Shown here: piece after piece, positions 34,357 through 43,424 of the stretch | How the letters are laid out: the number at the start of each line of letters is the position of its first letter | Numbering within the stretch: position 1 is the stretch's first letter | DNA from: Paenibacillus sp. FSL R5-0912 | GTDB taxonomy: Bacteria; Bacillota; Bacilli; Paenibacillales; Paenibacillaceae | Length of the DNA stretch: 64,000 bases | Reading direction: 5' to 3' | NCBI RefSeq assembly: GCF_000758605.1 | Contig: NZ_CP009282.1 | Span: 2,046,001-2,110,000, forward strand | Translations under genes and position numbers: made by a program | Notes under the pieces: model-generated | What the model saw: only the letters and a program-made list of their open reading frames with translations | Database searches by the model: none | Told to the model about the DNA's origin: nothing

Positions 34357-36162
34357 TTGCAGAAGCTGGTTCACAAACGTATATTTTGGAGTCTGCTGAT
34401 TCTGTCTGTGCTCGTTGCAGGCTTGATCATCAGACTGGCCTGGGTCCAGCTGCTGATGAAGAATCAGCAGGTAAGCAGCAGCGGGTACACGATGGCACAG
34501 ATGGCTGAAATTCAGAGCGAGCGGGAGACAGTACTGGACAGTGGGCGGGGCCGGCTCTATGACAGGAACGGAGAACCGCTGGCCGGAGAGACTGTATGGA
34601 CAGCGGCACTGTTTCCGCAGGAAGAATCACTTCCGCTGCATACGGTTACCGGGGAGCCTGCCGGGGATAACCAATTGCACCGCCTGGCAGAAATTCTTGG
34701 GGTCAGCTACAGCCAGCTGCAATCTACACGCACAGGGCTTAAGGAGCCGCTGCTCTGGCCCTCCGGCAAGGGGGGCACTCCGCTGGCATTGTCGTTGTCA
34801 GAGGCCCGGGAAGTGGAAGAGCTGGGAATTGAGGGGGTTAAGGCGCTACCCTTTGCCCGCAGATATGATGGAGCCGCTTCAGGACGGCAATGGCTTGGTT
34901 ATTTGTCTGAAGCTTCGGGTGAAGCGCTACGGCAATCACCGACTGGTCTGCGGATTCCGCGTACAGGTACGGACGGGCTGGAGAAAACACTGGAGCCGCT
35001 GCTGCAGGGAGTGGGGCATACGGAGGCGGTTGCCCAGGTGGATGCCCGGGGAAACCGTGTTCCAGGCAGTCCGATTATAGTCAAAGCACCGGGGAATCCT
35101 TATTACCCGCTGTCTTTATATACCACGATTGATAAGAAACTACAGGAGAGTATTGAGCAGCTGGCCGCAGAAGCGGACGTAAAGGAGGGGGCAGTTGTAG
35201 TCCTGGATAGCCAGAACGGCGATATTGCCGCGATGGTATCCTTGCCGTTCTACAACCCGGAGCAGATCTCACCGCAAGGAGGGGAGTGGAACAACCGGGC
35301 GCTGCAGGCAGCGGTACCCGGGTCCATCTTCAAGATAGTCACTGCCGCTGCTGCCCTGGAGGCCGGATTAACTTCACCGGAGGAACCGTTCTATTGTAAA
35401 GGGGAATACGGTAAATACGGATTAACCTGCCTGAACGGCAAAGGACACGGCGCCCTTACGATGGCGCAAGGGTTCGCCGTGTCCTGTAATACCGTGTTCG
35501 CCACGCTTGCCGAGCGGCTTAGTGGAGCACAACTTAATGCTGCTGCTCTGGGACTTGGCCTTGGCCGGGACATCGGCTGGCAGGCGGAGAATACGCTGGG
35601 CCTTCCACTGCTCCGGCCGCTCTCCGGGGAGCAGACGGGGACGATCTTCACCACGCTGCTGCCGGATGACGGCGGGGCCAGGGTGCAGACCGCGATCGGC
35701 CAGCGCGATGTGCGGATTACGCCTCTGCAGGCGGCGAACCTCGTAGTCACGCTGCTGCATGGCGGGGAGGTTAGAGCGCCGCGTATTCTGCAGCGGGTGG
35801 CTTTTGCCAACGGCCAGACGCTGAAGGAGCTTCCGGGACATCTGGCCCCTGCCCCGCAGGGCAGAATATCGGGGGCAACCGCCCGCGTGCTGCTGTCCAT
35901 GATGCGTAAAGTGGTGACAGAAGGAACAGGCAAGACGCTGCAGGGCCTTGAATGGCCGGTCGCCGGCAAATCAGGCACAGCGCAGACTCTGGTCAAAGGC
36001 GTGGCCCGCAATAATCAATGGTTCATCGGCTATGGCCCGGTAGACCATCCGAGATATGCTGTATCCGTTGCTGTCGAGAACGTGGCTCCAAGCAGTCCGC
36101 AGGCAGCTGCCAAATTATTCGGTCAAGTATTTGAGCTGCTGTCCGGGTCAACGGGGGCCTGA
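34357..36162 (+). CDS. Penicillin-binding protein (class B transpeptidase)
   Basis: 601 residues from TTG 34357 behind GATGGAGGA. A single N-terminal membrane anchor (FWSLLILSVLVAGLIIRLAW) is followed by the dimerisation region (GRGRLYDRNGEPLAGE) and the transpeptidase domain. Active-site motifs are present: SxxK in PGSIFKIVTAAAALE (about residue 325), SxN as SCN in FAVSCNTVFATLAE, and KSGTAQ for the KTG box. It cross-links peptidoglycan at the outer face of the membrane. No partner rodA/ftsW is near. Its 3' end overlaps the convergent transporter gene by 40 bp. Confidence 0.92.
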   Translation: MQKLVHKRIFWSLLILSVLVAGLIIRLAWVQLLMKNQQVSSSGYTMAQMAEIQSERETVLDSGRGRLYDRNGEPLAGETVWTAALFPQEESLPLHTVTGEPAGDNQLHRLAEILGVSYSQLQSTRTGLKEPLLWPSGKGGTPLALSLSEAREVEELGIEGVKALPFARRYDGAASGRQWLGYLSEASGEALRQSPTGLRIPRTGTDGLEKTLEPLLQGVGHTEAVAQVDARGNRVPGSPIIVKAPGNPYYPLSLYTTIDKKLQESIEQLAAEADVKEGAVVVLDSQNGDIAAMVSLPFYNPEQISPQGGEWNNRALQAAVPGSIFKIVTAAAALEAGLTSPEEPFYCKGEYGKYGLTCLNGKGHGALTMAQGFAVSCNTVFATLAERLSGAQLNAAALGLGLGRDIGWQAENTLGLPLLRPLSGEQTGTIFTTLLPDDGGARVQTAIGQRDVRITPLQAANLVVTLLHGGEVRAPRILQRVAFANGQTLKELPGHLAPAPQGRISGATARVLLSMMRKVVTEGTGKTLQGLEWPVAGKSGTAQTLVKGVARNNQWFIGYGPVDHPRYAVSVAVENVAPSSPQAAAKLFGQVFELLSGSTGA

Positions 36163-37349
36163 GTATCGTCGGTGCCTGCTGTACCTGCCGAAGCTGTACC
36201 TGCCGTATTACCCGATACGGGGCCGCCTGCTGTGGAGGGTTCAGAAGCGGCGAACGGAGACACGATGAATTCCTCCTGCGGCAGATAGATCCAGCGCTGC
36301 AGATACCCCTGCTGAATCAGCTCCTTGAGCAGGATCAGCAGGATCGGCGACAGAATAAGGCCAGCGATACCAAATACAGAGGAAGACAGAATGACGAAGG
36401 ATAGCATCAGGAACGCCGAGGAGACGCCAATCGAATTTCCGGTGATTTTGGGCTCCAGCAGCTGTCTGATCACCATCACCACTGCCAGCAGAATGATCAG
36501 ACCAATGGCCAGTGAGGTATTGCCGACAATGAATAAATAAATGATCCAGGGGATCAGAATCGCCGGTACTCCAAGTAGTGGCAGCAGGTCGAACAAGGCG
36601 CAGATCAGAGCTAGAGTAAGAACATTTCCAGTCTGCAGGATCAGCAGTCCGGCGAGAACGATCACGAAGGTAATGCTGATCAGAATCAGCTGGGCTTTTA
36701 GATAAGAACCGATAGCCTTGAACACATTCCCCTGCAGGAAAGCGTAAGCCGTCTTAAAGGTCTTGGGCAGCTTGTCATGGGCAATCCGGCGCCAGTCCTT
36801 AATCTCCATACTGAGAAAAAAGGCCAGAATAATCGCAATGCCGAAATTAGCCATAAAGGAAGAGAAGGAGCCAAGCACACCGATCATATATTTAAAGAAG
36901 GTGACCATCCACGTCGAGAGGACATTGGTAGCATCGGTGAAATAACCGTTCAGCTTATCTGTGAGATCGGGCGGGAGCGCATCGATTTTTTGCTGGAGAT
37001 AGGTGGTAGCCTCAGTAAAATGCTGCTGGACTATGTATGTATATCTGGGCAGATTATCCTGGAATTGAATGACCTGGGTCGTAATTAACAGTCCGGCAGC
37101 AAATAAGGCGCCAAGCAGGATCACTAGGAAGAGGACCACGGAGATAGCGGAGGCAAAAGGCTTAGCCATTCCCTTGCGGTTCAGGAACCGGGCCAGCGGC
37201 TCAATCAGCAGGAAGACAAAAAAGGACAGGAACACAGGAGCGGCCAGCTGATACAGCTTACTGAATCCCAGCATCACGAGATACAGCGTCAGGATAACCA
37301 ATCCGATGTCGAAAAAAGTGCGCCAATATTTTTTGTACAGCGGCAGCAT
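36123..37349 (-). CDS. AI-2E family transporter (PF01594-type)
   Basis: 408 residues with 7-8 membrane segments, including VLAGLLILQTGNVLTLALIC, LLGVPAILIPWIIYLFIVGN and SVFGIAGLILSPILLILLKE, the characteristic half of the family. Members export small molecules (AI-2 in E. coli TqsA) or ions; the substrate is not predictable. The C-terminal 40 residues are Ser/Thr/Gly/Ala-rich (TAGTASAGTAGTDDT) and probably disordered. That tail is encoded over the end of the convergent PBP gene, which suggests a recent extension by stop loss; this is inference. Confidence 0.9.
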   Translation of the reverse strand: MLPLYKKYWRTFFDIGLVILTLYLVMLGFSKLYQLAAPVFLSFFVFLLIEPLARFLNRKGMAKPFASAISVVLFLVILLGALFAAGLLITTQVIQFQDNLPRYTYIVQQHFTEATTYLQQKIDALPPDLTDKLNGYFTDATNVLSTWMVTFFKYMIGVLGSFSSFMANFGIAIILAFFLSMEIKDWRRIAHDKLPKTFKTAYAFLQGNVFKAIGSYLKAQLILISITFVIVLAGLLILQTGNVLTLALICALFDLLPLLGVPAILIPWIIYLFIVGNTSLAIGLIILLAVVMVIRQLLEPKITGNSIGVSSAFLMLSFVILSSSVFGIAGLILSPILLILLKELIQQGYLQRWIYLPQEEFIVSPFAASEPSTAGGPVSGNTAGTASAGTAGTDDTQAPVDPDSSSNT

Positions 37350-37599
37350 AGAGATAAACGACTCCTTTTCTAGATAAATTTACAATAATCACTTCAATTC
37401 ATTGTACACGATTTTATTAAAAAAGCGTCTATTTCTTTGGCAGCTGTGTTAAAATAGGGGGTAATGTTTTTTGAATGCACTACTTGTCGCCACAACGGTA
37501 TTGTCCTCTTGCAGGACAGCAGACGCTTCTACTTACTCTACTTGGCCGTATCACACGTAAGACGAGCCAAAGTCAACTCTGGAAAAGCGGGGAATTTAC

Positions 37600-38985
37600 A
37601 TGCAGACTTTGCTGCTCTGGCTATTTTATATCTCTACCTTTTATGCTTTCATTCCTGGAATGATCAGCCGGATATTTGGTTATCGTGTCTTTCGAAAGGG
37701 AATCGGGCGCACGGATTACGGCCTGACCTTTGATGATGGACCTGACCCGCACTATACACCATTATTGCTGGATTTGCTTAAGCGTTATGGGGCTAAGGCG
37801 ACTTTCTTCGTGGTCGGTGCACATGCTGAAGCACATCCGGAGATTATTAAGCGTATGCATGATGAAGGGCATCTTATCGGGATTCACAATTATGTGCACA
37901 AGACGAACTGGCTGATGCGTCCGGCAACGGTGAGGAAGCAAATTCAGCGGACCGATGATATTATCTTCAAAATAACCGGCGAGCGCAGCACGTATTACCG
38001 TCCGCCGTGGGGGATTGTGAACCTGTTTGACTTCTCGAAGCGGCGGCAGGTGCAGATTGTACTCTGGTCGGCCATGTTCGGCGACTGGAAGGAGAAGCTG
38101 GGGGCGGAACGGCTGACCGACAAGCTGATCTCTAAGCTGGGTCCCGGTGAGGTCCTGCTGCTTCATGACTGTGGTACTACGCTCGGTGCCGATCCGCATG
38201 CACCAGAGCATATGCTTATTGCTCTGGAGCGGATGCTTCAAGAAGCGGATCGACGGGGGCTGCGAAGTATCCGGATTGACGAGATGATCAAGGCGGTACA
38301 GGACTCCCCTATTACAAGGCTGTCTTTCGGCAAACGGCTGGTTGTCGGCTTATGGCTGGCCTGGGAACAGGTATTCCAGCTATTGTTCCAGATCAAGACG
38401 ATCTCTCCGGCAGATCCGTTCCTGCATTACCGGCTGCGTAAGTATCAGGGGAATCCCGTGCACATGGATAACGGCGAGACCTTAAGCAAAGGTGATAAGG
38501 TGATAGAGCTGCATATCGACAACAGGCAGCTGTTCGAGCTGGGCGTTCATTCGCGTTCCTCGGCACAGCTGGCCATCCGCATGATCCGCCGCATGGAGAA
38601 GGATCTCCCAGTGCTTGCGGAGCGGATTGCCGGTGATGTGGAACTGGCGGAAGCCAAGGCGCTCTACGGTGTGAGCTTGCTGAACCGCGGGCCGGAGAAA
38701 TTCGGATTCATGGTTCTGGATCTGCCAAACGGCCTGTTCGCAAGCTCCACCAAATTCTATCTCAGTATTCTGCTCAGCGTCATTCATCCGTCAGGCGGAG
38801 CGAGACTTAAAGTCCGCAGTGAGCTGCTGGTACCCAAAATGATGCTGATGCCCGTGTCGCAGCTGTCTGGCCAGATGAACCAGCAGCGGCCGCAGAAGCC
38901 GGTGAAGCAGCGGGAACGGGTGCGGGAAGAGGAGCACTCCCTTGAAGCTGAGCTTGAACTGCCCGGAGCAACGGTGGTTCATTGA
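37600..38985 (+). CDS. NodB polysaccharide deacetylase with C-terminal YkoP-like domain
   Basis: 461 residues from ATG 37600, after AAGCGGGG. An N-terminal hydrophobic segment (LLLWLFYISTFYAFIPGMIS) anchors or exports the protein. The NodB domain has the catalytic DD in LTFDDGPDPHYTP, the metal His pair in HLIGIHNYVHKTN, RPPWGIVN and VLLLHDCGT. Residues from about 240 on form a second conserved domain resembling B. subtilis YkoP, ending in a Gln/Arg/Glu-rich tail. NodB enzymes remove acetyl groups from cell-wall or exported glycans. The fusion is the notable point. Confidence 0.88.
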   Translation: MQTLLLWLFYISTFYAFIPGMISRIFGYRVFRKGIGRTDYGLTFDDGPDPHYTPLLLDLLKRYGAKATFFVVGAHAEAHPEIIKRMHDEGHLIGIHNYVHKTNWLMRPATVRKQIQRTDDIIFKITGERSTYYRPPWGIVNLFDFSKRRQVQIVLWSAMFGDWKEKLGAERLTDKLISKLGPGEVLLLHDCGTTLGADPHAPEHMLIALERMLQEADRRGLRSIRIDEMIKAVQDSPITRLSFGKRLVVGLWLAWEQVFQLLFQIKTISPADPFLHYRLRKYQGNPVHMDNGETLSKGDKVIELHIDNRQLFELGVHSRSSAQLAIRMIRRMEKDLPVLAERIAGDVELAEAKALYGVSLLNRGPEKFGFMVLDLPNGLFASSTKFYLSILLSVIHPSGGARLKVRSELLVPKMMLMPVSQLSGQMNQQRPQKPVKQRERVREEEHSLEAELELPGATVVH

Positions 38986-39044
38986 AGCGCATAAGGAATT
39001 AAATGAAATAGCCATAATAATAATTATAATACTAATTATAAGAT

Positions 39045-39083
39045 AAGCTTCCATAACCTGCGGGTTTTGAAGGCTTTTTTTTT
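39045..39083 (+). terminator. Terminator after the NodB gene
   Basis: AAGCTTC...AACC and GGGTT...GAAGGCTT form an interrupted stem around TGC, followed by nine T. Just before it, TTATAAT (39024-39030) and ATTATAA (39035-39041) form a small AT-rich palindrome of unknown use. Confidence 0.7.
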
Positions 39084-39141
39084 GATGAAAATTAGGCTAT
39101 GGGGGTCCGAGCAAAGTACCTGAGTAATCATAGATGCTAAG

Positions 39142-39164
39142 CCCCACTTTGTGGGGTTATTTTG
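39142..39164 (+). terminator. Second terminator ahead of the amino-sugar-acid operon
   Basis: CCCCAC (39142-39147) and GTGGGG (39151-39156) with a TTT loop, followed by TTATTTT. Confidence 0.7.
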
Positions 39165-39247
39165 CGTTGCGGCAGAAATAGGAAATACTTCTGGTATCCA
39201 TGCACTGGAGAATGATCTGAATTCTCACGATATAATCGCAATTTTAT

Positions 39248-39280
39248 GGGATATTTCTTTCTGCGGGGCCGGGCTATGAT
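39248..39280 (+). promoter_or_regulatory. Promoter with GGGATAT box, amidohydrolase operon
   Basis: GGGATATTT (39248-39256), then 18 bases that include GGGGCCGGGC, then TATGAT (39275-39280). The box starts 27 bases before the -10. The same layout occurs at 43345 and 44647, so a shared activator or sigma factor is suspected. Confidence 0.5.
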
Positions 39281-39329
39281 TAATTCATACAGTGGGCGGC
39301 ATCAACAGTTGAACTGAAGGGAGATGAGG

Positions 39330-40463
39330 ATGATGACAGAGCGGTTGCTGCTCCGCCGGGTAAGGCGGATGAACGGTGAAGAAGTGGATTTGGTGGTGGA
39401 GAATGGAAGGATCGCAGAGATTGTACCCGCAGGTACCGCAGATGCGGCCGGCGGCCGGGTATGGGAGACGGCGGGAGCCTATGTCTCCAGCGGCTGGATT
39501 GATATGCATGTTCATGCTTTTCCCGCTTTTGACCCGTACGGGGACGAGATAGATGAGATAGGCGTGAAGCAAGGCGTGACCACTATTGTGGATGCCGGAA
39601 GCTGCGGGGCTGACCGGATCGCTGAGCTTGCAGAAGCGGGGCGGAGAGCGGCTACCAGGCTGCTGGCTTTCCTCAACATATCACATATCGGGCTGCAGCG
39701 GATTGATGAGCTGGCCGATATGGAATGGATTAACCGGGCAAGGCTACTGCTGGCTGTCTCGAAGCACCCGGGATTTATCGTAGGACTGAAGGCGAGGATC
39801 AGCCGGAGTGTGGTGAAGGAGAACGGACTTGAGCCGCTGCATGCGGCGGTTCAGCTCTCGGAAGAGACGGGCCTGCCGCTGATGGTACATATCGGCTCGG
39901 GTCCTCCGGATATCCGTGAGGTGATTCCGCTTTTGCGCAGGCGGGATATCATCACCCATTATTTGAACGGCAAAAGCAATAATCTGTTTGACGGTGCGGG
40001 CCAGCCGCTTGAAGTCTTGAAGGAAGCGGTCTTACGCGGAGTCCATTTGGATGTCGGACACGGAACAGCCAGCTTTTCCTTTGATGTGGCGGAAGCCGCG
40101 AGGCGCAGCGGTGTCCATCCGGATACGATCAGCAGCGACATCTACCGGGGCAACCGGATGCACGGCCCGGTCTTCAGTCTGGCCCATGTGCTGACTAAAT
40201 TTCTTGCACTCGGCTATTCTCTTGAGGAAACAGTGGAACGGGTGACAACACAGGTTGCAGACTGGCTTGGCAGACCTGAGCTGGGTGAAATCCGCACCGG
40301 AGGCGAGGCTAATCTGACGTTATTCCGAGTGAAGGACCAGCTGGTCGAGTTGGTGGATTCAGAAGGCACGCGGCGGGTAGGCCGGCAAATTATTGAAGCG
40401 ATGGGAGTGTTCGTTGATGGCAGATTCATTGAATGCGAAATACGGCCTGAAGCGGGTGATTAA
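39330..40463 (+). CDS. Amidohydrolase/deacetylase-like metallohydrolase (COG3964 type)
   Basis: About 377 residues; of the ATGs at 39324, 39330 and 39333 the second is best spaced from AAGGGAG. The metal site has SSGWIDMHVHAFPAFDPY (HxH), the bridging-lysine region GLKARISRSVVKENG, MVHIGSGPPDIRE, DIITHYLNGK and a late Asp in SSDIYRGNRMHG. The family includes enzymes next to DgaE-like lyases in Gram-positives; tested members hydrolyse N-acyl or acyl-ester compounds. Given its neighbours it probably deacylates an N-acyl amino-sugar acid. It overlaps the next gene by 47 bp. Confidence 0.85.
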   Translation: MMTERLLLRRVRRMNGEEVDLVVENGRIAEIVPAGTADAAGGRVWETAGAYVSSGWIDMHVHAFPAFDPYGDEIDEIGVKQGVTTIVDAGSCGADRIAELAEAGRRAATRLLAFLNISHIGLQRIDELADMEWINRARLLLAVSKHPGFIVGLKARISRSVVKENGLEPLHAAVQLSEETGLPLMVHIGSGPPDIREVIPLLRRRDIITHYLNGKSNNLFDGAGQPLEVLKEAVLRGVHLDVGHGTASFSFDVAEAARRSGVHPDTISSDIYRGNRMHGPVFSLAHVLTKFLALGYSLEETVERVTTQVADWLGRPELGEIRTGGEANLTLFRVKDQLVELVDSEGTRRVGRQIIEAMGVFVDGRFIECEIRPEAGD

Positions 40464-41529
40464 TGCCAGCGGCCGCATGAGTATCCTGGGGGTATCAGCC
40501 CCTACGGATACGGTGATGGATGCGATGAAGCAGGGAGGACAGCGGTATGTGGAGATTGCCGAGCTGGTAGATAAGGCTGGAGACTATGCAGCACGGCATA
40601 TCGGTTCGGAGGCTGCGGTGATTGTCAATTCGGCTTCCAGCGGAATTGCACTTGCGGTAGCAGCGGTGGTAACACGCGGCGAACCGCGTGCAAGCCTTCG
40701 CCTGCATCAGGATAAGCTGTACCGGAATGAGATTATTATGCTGAAGGGGCATAACGTGCAATATGGTGCGCCTGTTGAAACTATGATCTACCTCGGCGGC
40801 GGGGCAGTCCTGGAAGCCGGTTATGCCAATGAAGGCCGGGCAGAGCATCTCAGGGACGCTGTGTCGGAGCGGACGGCTGCCATTTTGTATGTGAAATCCC
40901 ATCATGCGGTGCAGAAGAATATGATTTCTGTCGAAGAGGCCTGGGAGGTCGCCCAGGCGGCAGGCCTTCCGTTGATTGTGGATGCCGCAGCAGAAGAGGA
41001 TCTGCAGAAATATGTGCAGGTGTCCGATCTGGTTATTTATAGCGGTTCTAAAGCTATTGAAGGACCGACCTCCGGCATTGTCGCGGGCAAGCGGACCTAT
41101 ATCGAATGGCTGAAGGTACAGCTCCACGGCATCGGACGGAGTATGAAGGTCGGCAAAGAAACGACGTTCGGGCTGCTGCAGGCGCTGGATGAGTATGCGG
41201 TTAAACAGGATAACAGCAGGCAGGAAAAAGCAGCCTTGCAGACGTTGCTGACCCTGAATGGGCTTCCCGGCATACAGGTGTCTGTTGTCCAGGATGAAGC
41301 TGGACGGGCGATCTTCCGGGGGAGAGTCCAGGTGGACCGGGCTTTGGCCGGAATTTCCGCACAGGAGCTGTCCGAAGGGCTGCAGCAGGGGGATATCGCC
41401 ATTTATACCCGGGACTACGGCGTCCGGCAGGGTTATTTCGATATTGATCCGCGTCCGCTCACGGGCGATGACATTCACATCATTGCGGCGAGAATTCGCC
41501 AATTGACTGGAGGAGAAGCAGATGTCTAA
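40417..41529 (+). CDS. DgaE-like PLP-dependent ammonia lyase (SelA fold)
   Basis: 370 residues from ATG 40417 (GGGAG nine bases before). It has a SelA/DgaE-type fold: LKRVINASGRMSILGVSAP at the start, EAAVIVNSASSGIALAVAA, LPLIVDAAAEEDLQKYV and the PLP lysine in LVIYSGSKAIEGPTSGIVAG (about residue 215). DgaE from Salmonella removes ammonia from D-glucosaminate 6-phosphate to give 2-keto-3-deoxygluconate 6-phosphate. Since a KDG kinase follows, this enzyme may use the unphosphorylated acid. It overlaps the next gene by eight bases. Confidence 0.87.
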   Translation: MADSLNAKYGLKRVINASGRMSILGVSAPTDTVMDAMKQGGQRYVEIAELVDKAGDYAARHIGSEAAVIVNSASSGIALAVAAVVTRGEPRASLRLHQDKLYRNEIIMLKGHNVQYGAPVETMIYLGGGAVLEAGYANEGRAEHLRDAVSERTAAILYVKSHHAVQKNMISVEEAWEVAQAAGLPLIVDAAAEEDLQKYVQVSDLVIYSGSKAIEGPTSGIVAGKRTYIEWLKVQLHGIGRSMKVGKETTFGLLQALDEYAVKQDNSRQEKAALQTLLTLNGLPGIQVSVVQDEAGRAIFRGRVQVDRALAGISAQELSEGLQQGDIAIYTRDYGVRQGYFDIDPRPLTGDDIHIIAARIRQLTGGEADV

Positions 41530-42277
41530 GATTGCAGAACGGTTCTACAAGGGACGGGTCGCCTTGAATGTGCTGGCCCGGGATATCGGGAACGCCAAAG
41601 AGGTGTTCGAGGCGTCCGAGGGGCATGTACTGGTTGGCGTACTCTCGAAGGATTATGCCACTGTCCAGGAAGCGGTAACAGCAATGGAAGCCTATGACCG
41701 GGAAATTGACGGTGCAGTATCCATCGGACTGGGAGCCGGGGATAACCGTCAAGCTGCAGTGGTGGCGGAAATCGCCAGGTACTATGGCGGAAGCCACATC
41801 AATCAGGTATTTCCTGCCGTAGGCATCACCCGTGCAAGTCTGGGCGGGAAGAACAGCTGGATCAACAGTCTGGTCTCTCCGGCAGGGCAGCCCGGCTATG
41901 TTAATATCTCCACTGGACCGGTTAGCGCCGCTCAGACGGAGCAGGCGGTTATTCCTGTGAAGGCAGCAATCGCCCTAGTACGGGATATGGGCGGCAATGC
42001 ACTGAAATATTTCCCCATGCAGGGTCTGAGCAGGGAAGCAGAGCTGCGTGCGGTGGCTGAAGCCTGTGCCGAGGAGAGCTTTGCGCTGGAGCCGACAGGC
42101 GGCATTGACCTATCCAACTTTGAGGCTATATTGTCTATTGCGCTTAGTGCTGGCGTCCCGCAGGTCATTCCCCATGTCTATACCTCCATTATTGACCAGG
42201 GTACCGGGCTTACGCGGCCTGCCGATGTGCAGAAGCTATACCGGATGATGACCAGGCTGGCGGACAGCTATGTCTAA
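41522..42277 (+). CDS. DgaF-like KDPG aldolase
   Basis: 251 residues from ATG 41522 after GGAGGAG. The TIM-barrel aldolase features are GRVALNVLARDIGNAKEVFE, GAVSIGLGAGDNRQAAVV and the Schiff-base lysine in GGNALKYFPMQGLSREAEL (about residue 162), followed by FALEPTGGIDLSNFEAI. It fits DgaF, which splits 2-keto-3-deoxy-6-phosphogluconate into pyruvate and glyceraldehyde 3-phosphate. It is coupled on both sides by overlaps. Confidence 0.87.
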   Translation: MSKIAERFYKGRVALNVLARDIGNAKEVFEASEGHVLVGVLSKDYATVQEAVTAMEAYDREIDGAVSIGLGAGDNRQAAVVAEIARYYGGSHINQVFPAVGITRASLGGKNSWINSLVSPAGQPGYVNISTGPVSAAQTEQAVIPVKAAIALVRDMGGNALKYFPMQGLSREAELRAVAEACAEESFALEPTGGIDLSNFEAILSIALSAGVPQVIPHVYTSIIDQGTGLTRPADVQKLYRMMTRLADSYV

Positions 42278-43286
42278 ACAGATCGCCGCTTTCGGCGAAG
42301 TGATGATGCGGTTGCAGGTACCCGGATATGAGCTGCTGTCACAAGCCAGCAATCTGAACTATTCATTCTCTGGGAGTGGTGTGAATGTGTTATCCGCTCT
42401 GACCCGGTACGGGCATCAGGGCAGTCTGGTTACCAGGCTGCCCGAGGGGCCGCTGGGCGATGCCGCAATCGCCAGCCTGCGCAAGCTGGGCATTCATTCC
42501 GGCTATATTAAGCGCGGCGGGCAGTATATCGGAATGTATTTCCTGGAGAACGGGTTCGGGGCCCGGCCCGGCAGAGTGACCTACACGGACCGGGCCGGGA
42601 GCAGCTTCAATACAGCTCCGCAGAATACGTATTCCTTCGCCGGGCTTGCTGGCAAAGCGGATGCTGTCCATTTCTGCGGCATTACGCTGGCGATGAATGA
42701 CGGTGTCAGAACGGCGATGAAAAGCTACGCCGAAGCGGTCAAGCTCAAGGGAGGCCTCGTGGTTTTTGACTGCAATTACCGCCCGTCCCTCTGGAGGGAA
42801 GGCGGCTATGAGCTGGCGAAGCCGCACTATGAAGAGATGCTTCATCTGGCTGACATTGTGCTCATGAACGAGCAGGATGCCATGTTCATCCTGGGCATGG
42901 ATGCGGTAAAAGGCGAACGGGAGGCGCAGCTGCGGGAGCTGATTCCTGAAGTGGCTGCCCGTTACAGTCTCTGTACAGTTGCCGGAACGCAGCGGACCAT
43001 TCATGAGGACAACCGTCACTCCCTGCGCGGGTATATCTTCAAGGCAGGCTGCTTCTCGTTCTCAGATAATCTGACATTTACAGTCCTGGACAGGGTCGGA
43101 GCGGGAGATGCTTATGCCAGCGGTATTATTCACGGTGAGCTGGAGGGCTTTGATCCGCAGCATACCGTTTCATTCGCTGCCGCTGCCGGAGTGCTGGCGC
43201 ATACTGTAGCGGGAGACTCGCCGATGTCCTCCGAGCAGGATGTCTTCCGGATGCTGATGAATCCGGGCGGCGATGTTCAGCGCTGA
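42270..43286 (+). CDS. kdgK: 2-Keto-3-deoxygluconate kinase (PfkB family)
   Basis: 338 residues from ATG 42270, overlapping the aldolase stop. It is a PfkB sugar kinase: the N-terminal GEVMMRLQVPGYELL and GSGVNVLSALTRYG, and the catalytic DRVGAGDAYASGIIHGEL (Asp about residue 275). The Arg and Tyr residues of VFDCNYRPSLWRE fit KDG kinases. It would phosphorylate 2-keto-3-deoxygluconate made by the DgaE-like lyase, feeding the aldolase. It is the last gene of the four-gene operon. Confidence 0.88.
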   Translation: MSKQIAAFGEVMMRLQVPGYELLSQASNLNYSFSGSGVNVLSALTRYGHQGSLVTRLPEGPLGDAAIASLRKLGIHSGYIKRGGQYIGMYFLENGFGARPGRVTYTDRAGSSFNTAPQNTYSFAGLAGKADAVHFCGITLAMNDGVRTAMKSYAEAVKLKGGLVVFDCNYRPSLWREGGYELAKPHYEEMLHLADIVLMNEQDAMFILGMDAVKGEREAQLRELIPEVAARYSLCTVAGTQRTIHEDNRHSLRGYIFKAGCFSFSDNLTFTVLDRVGAGDAYASGIIHGELEGFDPQHTVSFAAAAGVLAHTVAGDSPMSSEQDVFRMLMNPGGDVQR

Positions 43287-43344
43287 GTCTTCTCCCTTAA
43301 CCGGGCATATTAGCGCTATTATTCGGATGATTTCTATACTGCGC

Positions 43345-43377
43345 GGGATATTTTGACGCCCGGGGGCGGGCTATAAT
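43345..43377 (+). promoter_or_regulatory. Promoter with GGGATAT box, GH130 gene
   Basis: GGGATATTT (43345-43353), then GGGGGCGGGC, then TATAAT (43372-43377). The distance from box to -10 is 27 bases, identical to that at 39248, and the G-rich spacer is also alike. Confidence 0.55.
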
Positions 43378-43424
43378 GGGGATAATTCAATTCAAGTACA
43401 GGTTAACCCTGAGGAGGCAGAGCA

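Noticed and set aside
40495..41502. A 335-codon minus-strand ORF
   Set aside because: It is antisense to the DgaE-like gene, which has its PLP lysine motif and operon context.
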